From the IMG/VR virus record IMGVR_UViG_3300013126_000027, positions 1 to 64,000 of that record: a stretch of 64,000 nt of DNA. One strand, written 5' to 3'. This DNA is from a virus. Made by a program: the position numbers and the translations under genes. A model generated the notes under the pieces. It was not told where the DNA came from. It saw nothing but the letters and a program-made list of their open reading frames with translations, and searched no databases. Below are positions 60,667 through 64,000 of this stretch, in pieces; within the stretch, counting starts at the first letter, position 1, and each line of letters begins with the position of its first letter.

Positions 60667-62002
60667 GTGTTGTCTCTCCTTTGGTGTAAATCCCTGCACC
60701 GTATGTATAATCCTTGGAGAAGCAGACAACATCATCTTCATTCAGGTTCTCGGCATCAACATAGCCTCGATTTTCGGTCCAAATCCGGTGATCCGGAGTC
60801 AGCCTAAGCACAGATGTTTCGCCGTTTTCGGACTCAAAACAAATCTCAAGCAACTCTGCATCGGGGCGGGTCAAATCTCCAGTCACAATCCTCGTATACT
60901 CAAGTTCTTTGGTCTTGTGGTTGTATGTCAAAACCAAATGACCATCCGTGTTCGTGATTATTTCTGAAATCGAAATTTGTCCCTTGTCAGTTTGCACCAA
61001 TGTCTTTCCATCAAGACAGCATGGATTCGTTCCGAAATCGTAGTTTGGGTCGCGGCGGTCTCCCAACTTCGCAACCTGACGCTTGGAGGCATCGCGGTTG
61101 AAGATTCCGCGTTCGCCGCTCTTTGACTTGTAGAGCGAGACCCACTCGTCCATGAATGTCCCGATCTCGGGACGCTCCTGATAGACGGCAGAGTTGTTTG
61201 CAAGTGCGCGTTGCGGATCGATCACCCACCATTGCCCGACCTTTGCATTACGCATACGCTCATCGTTCAGGTCAGACAGGCTGATGAGTGCAGAACGGCG
61301 AACGCCGCCAACGACAACGATCTCCGCGATCTTGCAGACGATATCGTGGCATTCGATTGAGGTCAACTTGCGACCCTTCGCCTTGTTGAAGGTGTCGGAT
61401 GTGAACTTGAAGAGATCGACAAGCGGTTCCGGTCCAGATGCACGACCGCCGAATGTCTTGAGCCGTGCGCCCTTTGAGCGAACCTTCGACACATCCCACT
61501 TCGGCAACTGTCCCGATATCAACAGGCTGATGAGTTCCTTGTATGCCTTTGCCCACCCGATCTTGGAATCCTCAACAACGATCACGGTGTCGCTTGGGAA
61601 GAACTCCTCCGCGATTGTCGGCAACTTCTGAACGAAGTGGTTCTCAACGCTGAAGCCTACTCCGGTTCCGCACATGAGGACATAGAGGATTTCGTCAAAC
61701 GAACGAACACGGTTGACCGCAACGAACGCACAGTTGTATCCTGCAACATGGTCGCGCTCAAGTGCAGGACCGGCGGTCATCAATGCCCGCATGGAAGGCA
61801 TGACCTCAAGGTTGAGAACCGCCTCCTCAAGTTCCTTGCGCTGCTCCTTCGTGATCTTGTTCCCAAGGTGCTTGTCGAAGAAGTCGAAGTAACGAGAAAC
61901 GGTCTCTTCCCAGGTCTCCCTGCGGTTCTCTTCCTCCATCCATCTGCTGTAGCGGGAAAGGTGGATGAAATGCTGATATGGAGTGGGAAGACCGTGACTC
62001 AT
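60575..62002 (-). CDS. nrdJ: Class II ribonucleotide reductase, N-terminal half fused to split-intein N-part
   Basis: 475 residues. Residues 1-328 are extein 1 of an adenosylcobalamin-dependent (class II) ribonucleotide reductase: RYSRWMEEENRRETWEETVS, first redox Cys91 in AGYNCAFVAV, then MCGTGVGFSVE and the end YDFGTNPC, where Cys328 is the predicted thiyl-radical cysteine. From 329 the split intein N-half begins (CLDGKTLVQ; block B LRLTPDHRIWTENRGYV). About the last 40 residues overlap the endonuclease gene and may be dispensable. With both inteins removed the mature enzyme would be 328+120+199 = 647 residues. It makes dNTPs for replication. Confidence 0.93.
   Translation of the reverse strand: MSHGLPTPYQHFIHLSRYSRWMEEENRRETWEETVSRYFDFFDKHLGNKITKEQRKELEEAVLNLEVMPSMRALMTAGPALERDHVAGYNCAFVAVNRVRSFDEILYVLMCGTGVGFSVENHFVQKLPTIAEEFFPSDTVIVVEDSKIGWAKAYKELISLLISGQLPKWDVSKVRSKGARLKTFGGRASGPEPLVDLFKFTSDTFNKAKGRKLTSIECHDIVCKIAEIVVVGGVRRSALISLSDLNDERMRNAKVGQWWVIDPQRALANNSAVYQERPEIGTFMDEWVSLYKSKSGERGIFNRDASKRQVAKLGDRRDPNYDFGTNPCCLDGKTLVQTDKGQISISEIITNTDGHLVLTYNHKTKELEYTRIVTGDLTRPDAELLEICFESENGETSVLRLTPDHRIWTENRGYVDAENLNEDDVVCFSKDYTYGAGIYTKGETTHAFTGNDQSNKNMENGIEEKEGNSQPGKDS
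60578..61018 (-). other. Split intein N-half
   Basis: Starts with Cys1 directly after NPC (61018) and shows TRPDAELLEICFE and the block B TPDH. The core probably ends near residue 105 of the intein (FSKD); the remaining codons to the stop overlap the endonuclease gene. Same insertion site and similar sequence to the NrdJ-1 split intein known from marine metagenomes. Confidence 0.9.
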
Positions 62003-62026
62003 GTTTTTCTCCTTTGTTGGTGAGGA

Positions 62027-62033
62027 TATTTAG
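62027..62033 (-). promoter_or_regulatory. Late-type promoter element CTAAATA for nrdJ
   Basis: Exact CTAAATA on the minus strand, 24 nt before the nrdJ ATG, with AAAGGAG between. Confidence 0.65.
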
Positions 62034-62038
62034 AGGGA

Positions 62039-62067
62039 ATGATACCCCGATGTCCCCAAGAAAGCAA
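62039..62067 (-). promoter_or_regulatory. Possible sigma70-type promoter for nrdJ
   Basis: TTGCTT (62067-62062), 17-base spacer, TATCAT (62044-62039). Both boxes deviate from consensus; with the CTAAATA downstream, nrdJ could be read both early and late. Confidence 0.4.
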
Positions 62068-62083
62068 GTTTTTTTGCGTCAAA

Positions 62084-62338
62084 TCATCCTTCGGATTCTT
62101 CCCATTCGGGAGCCGAAAGTATTTGCAAAATCTGCGCCTGCGTGTACGGTCCTTGAGCCGATGAATCAAGATTCTTCACGAAACTTGGAGTCGCATCCGA
62201 CCACTTGATGATGAATTTGGAACCATCCAACGAGTAACGAGTTCCCTGTTCCGTGTTCAGTAATTGGGAAAAGTCAACCAATCCATGATCAGACAGAGGC
62301 AATATCATGTAGGAAATAGGCGTGTTGTCAATGACCAT
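62084..62338 (-). CDS. Small fibre-locus protein, 84 residues (unassigned)
   Basis: ATG at 62338, overlapping the upstream stop by 11 bases; a longer frame to 62428 lies wholly inside the neighbour. MVIDNTPISYMILPLSDHGL, then TRYSLDGSKFIIKWSDATP and a final QAQILQILSAPEWEE look like the small proteins placed after tail fibres in environmental T4-like phages, with a short helical end. Function is unknown; a fibre-tip accessory or chaperone is possible. There are 81 bases between it and nrdJ. Confidence 0.68.
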   Translation of the reverse strand: MVIDNTPISYMILPLSDHGLVDFSQLLNTEQGTRYSLDGSKFIIKWSDATPSFVKNLDSSAQGPYTQAQILQILSAPEWEESEG

Positions 62339-63098
62339 ATCTCTTCTTTGATCTTTCGTAATTGAAGTCCATTTCGCTGCCAGTAAGCAAGCGATTGTAT
62401 ATCTTGACGGCACCAATAGAACCGTCAAAGTATTGTGTTGTGGTTGCCCTTCTTCCTATGTAGAGCGGATTGTTGCTTGTGAATCCAATAGCGGAAGTCA
62501 GGATGGACTGACTTGCGGACACTCCTCCTGGCTTGTATAACTTTGCGGAATATGTCAAACCTTGTCCACTCACGAATTCGAATGTAAAGAATCCATTGAC
62601 CCATTGCCCGCTTGCACCCGTGACTGTCGTGGGATTGAGAAGAAGAGCCGTGGTGCTGGTATTCACCGCAGAACCGCGACAATAATATTCACTTGAACTT
62701 GATCCTTGTATAATTCCAATTCCAAATCCAGGATTTGCAGTTGAGGTAGAATTGTTGGCAACCAAGGTTCTTGGTGGTGTAGATGAAAACGAGTTGACAT
62801 TGAACCATGCGTCCACCGTAAGTACTGTCGTTGTCTGCAATTCCGATATCGCACTTTGAGTGACCAAGTAGTCTGTCGAACCATCAAGACGAATGTTGCC
62901 AGGCGTGGCGGTTGCCCCGAAGACAACCGAGACATAACCGCCAGGAGTCCCGAAATCCTTCTTCGTTGCGCTCAAGTCGAAGGCAGTACCACCCGTGAAT
63001 CCATAGTCGTTGCTGAAATTGACATGACTGACCAAGGACTGCGTGGAGTAATTGCGAAGACCCGCGACAGTACCTATCTTTCCAGAAGGAGTCATCAT
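62328..63098 (-). CDS. LamG/concanavalin-like lectin-fold protein
   Basis: 256 residues. Residues about 75-250 form a LamG-type jelly roll: VSVVFGATATPGNIRLDGST, TTTVLTVDAWFNVNSF, then SGQWVNGFFTFEF and the typical end FDGSIGAVKIYNRLLTGSEM. This fold usually binds glycans. The ATG overlaps the preceding fibre stop by 4 bases (ATGA). It probably forms a fibre tip or accessory receptor-binding protein. Its sequence differs from the LamG domain inside the gp7-like protein. Confidence 0.85.
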   Translation of the reverse strand: MMTPSGKIGTVAGLRNYSTQSLVSHVNFSNDYGFTGGTAFDLSATKKDFGTPGGYVSVVFGATATPGNIRLDGSTDYLVTQSAISELQTTTVLTVDAWFNVNSFSSTPPRTLVANNSTSTANPGFGIGIIQGSSSSEYYCRGSAVNTSTTALLLNPTTVTGASGQWVNGFFTFEFVSGQGLTYSAKLYKPGGVSASQSILTSAIGFTSNNPLYIGRRATTTQYFDGSIGAVKIYNRLLTGSEMDFNYERSKKRYGH

Positions 63099-64000
63099 AC
63101 CGTCAGATTTCCCGAGATGTTGACGATGTTCGTGGTGTACTCAAGCACGGTTGCGGATGCGTGTTGCCCGAGCAACTTGAATTGATTGCCATAACTCTGC
63201 ATGGTCAGACCCGATGCAGCCGTAAATCCAACCTGTCCTGCACCCAACTGAATGACGGTGCAGTTGAACCCCGTGTCAAGACCCGTGGGGATGGTCACGG
63301 TTGTCGTTGCTGCATTGTTGAATGTGACGATCTTTCCGTTGTCAGTTCCTGTCAGCGTATAGGATGTTCCCGTCTGTGGGTTGATTGCGTTTGATGTGAT
63401 ACGGTAGCCCGTATTAGACGCAACCGTGCCACCGAATGTGACACCACCCGCAGAACTGATGCCTGCACCAAAGTTTGTCAGGGCATTGAAGGTGTTTGTT
63501 CCTGTGAAAGTTTGAGTTCCTGCAAGTCCTGCAATAGTTGTAGTGTAATTTGGAATTGTTACTGTTGGATTTATTAAACTTCCAACCTCAATATCAGCCT
63601 TTAGGCTAATGGAATCTCCATCATTACTATTGTAAAACAAAATTTCATGTTGTGCTGGTTTAATTTCTATTGCATGGTAATCTGTAGTGTCAATTACATA
63701 TAAAGGAGTAGATGCTGGATTCTGAATAACAATTGTGCCATTCCCCTGAAAAGTGTTCACAAGTCCATCGAGGTTTATAGTAGAGTATATTCCAGAATTT
63801 CCAATACTAACAGTAGATCCAAATGTTGCACCAGAAGCACTAATACCAGAACTGAAAGACTGAAGTGCGGTAAAAGTATTTGCAACATTTGTCCTAGCAA
63901 CATTCGTAATTGCACCAGTTGAACCATTCACGCTAGCCACATAGTTGGATGTGAGGCTGACTGCACCGGCAGCAGACACAACGAACTGATTGCCGAATGA
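63095..64000 (-). CDS. Second tail fibre protein, C-terminal part (cut by right edge)
   Basis: 301 C-terminal residues are visible. The first visible residues FGNQFVVSAAGAVSLTSNYV and VNGSTGA match the repeated N-terminal unit of the 1291-residue fibre. Then follow a region around residues 30-150 encoded by unusually AT-rich DNA (STINLDGLVNTFQGNGTIVI, then TDYHAIEIKPAQHEILFYNS), a FTGTNTFNALTNFGAGISSA repeat, and a C-terminal TLTGTDNGKIVTFNNAATTTVTIP segment typical of phage fibre ends (hydrophobic tip with QLGAGQVGF). The N-terminus lies outside. Confidence 0.82.
   Translation of the reverse strand, partial: SFGNQFVVSAAGAVSLTSNYVASVNGSTGAITNVARTNVANTFTALQSFSSGISASGATFGSTVSIGNSGIYSTINLDGLVNTFQGNGTIVIQNPASTPLYVIDTTDYHAIEIKPAQHEILFYNSNDGDSISLKADIEVGSLINPTVTIPNYTTTIAGLAGTQTFTGTNTFNALTNFGAGISSAGGVTFGGTVASNTGYRITSNAINPQTGTSYTLTGTDNGKIVTFNNAATTTVTIPTGLDTGFNCTVIQLGAGQVGFTAASGLTMQSYGNQFKLLGQHASATVLEYTTNIVNISGNLTV

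Noticed and set aside
60575-60741. Endonuclease start at 60741
   Set aside because: The in-frame ATG has no ribosome site, while ATG 60666 has AAGGAGAG at good distance; the longer start would enlarge the overlap with the intein N-half.
58406-62002. nrdJ as a pseudogene broken by frameshift or insertion
   Set aside because: Both halves end and begin exactly at intein borders with all splice residues present, and the intervening gene is intact, so the split is functional in design.
1-64000. Diversity-generating retroelement or cyanophage photosynthesis genes
   Set aside because: No reverse transcriptase, template/variable repeat pair, psbA/psbD or similar gene was seen, so neither a retroelement nor a cyanobacterial host can be claimed.

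Overview
The window is a nearly gap-free stretch of a T4-like myovirus genome. The evidence is the T4-order head/neck/tail run on the minus strand (13-14-15-16-17-18-19-20, with the portal gene cut by the left edge), a T4-type baseplate set (48, 53, 27-like, 5, PAAR/5.4, 25, 6, 7-like, 8), head completion protein gp4, gp54, gp26, a tape measure, and the replication/late-transcription proteins gp32, gp59 and gp33. No photosynthesis gene or other host-diagnostic gene is present, so the host cannot be named. The layout and several families resemble marine or freshwater cyanophage- and Pelagibacter-phage-type T4-like viruses.

Layout. Positions 1-7523 (minus): neck, packaging, sheath, tube and portal genes. 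7574-11703: collar-domain protein, glycosyltransferase, small virion protein and a BspA-like leucine-rich-repeat protein. 11700-21359: a second BspA-like protein and two very large repeat-built tail fibres with small partners. 21356-45777 (minus): the baseplate. It includes a DUF4815 protein, a gp7-like protein carrying a LamG domain, a membrane-anchored GAF-like protein, and a 1429-residue protein with a glycosidase-like look next to a gp5 that lacks lysozyme. 45749-51491 (plus): gp4, an unassigned T4-like protein, gp54, gp26, a 63-codon ORF and the tape measure. 51499-55845 (minus): an early-type operon running from a consensus sigma70 promoter through tRNA-Glu to gp32 and a terminator. 55850-57828 (plus): a small early operon. 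57804-62002 (minus): a RuvC-like nuclease and a class II ribonucleotide reductase. 62084-64000 (minus): a second fibre locus cut by the right edge.

Two systems stand out. First, nrdJ is fractured. Its N-terminal half ends in the N-half of a split intein inserted right after the catalytic NPC cysteine. The C-terminal half starts with the matching intein C-half and also carries a separate 148-residue cis-splicing mini-intein. A free-standing PD-(D/E)xK endonuclease gene lies between the halves. The active enzyme would need one trans- and one cis-splicing event. Second, gp26 ends on a T_TTT_TTT slippery heptamer, with a Shine-Dalgarno-like AGAGG 9 nt upstream and a two-tier stem (9 bp plus 6 bp) 10 nt downstream. 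The -1 frame runs straight into the 63-codon ORF before the tape measure. This has the layout of a G/GT-type tail-assembly-chaperone frameshift in a T4-like phage.

Regulation can be read from the sequence. Eleven gene clusters are preceded by an exact CTAAATA, with ATAAATA at two others; this looks like a one-base variant of the T4 late promoter TATAAATA and fits the encoded gp33. A pair of back-to-back sigma70 promoters at 55817-55877 separates two early operons, and gp32 has its own sigma70-like promoter.
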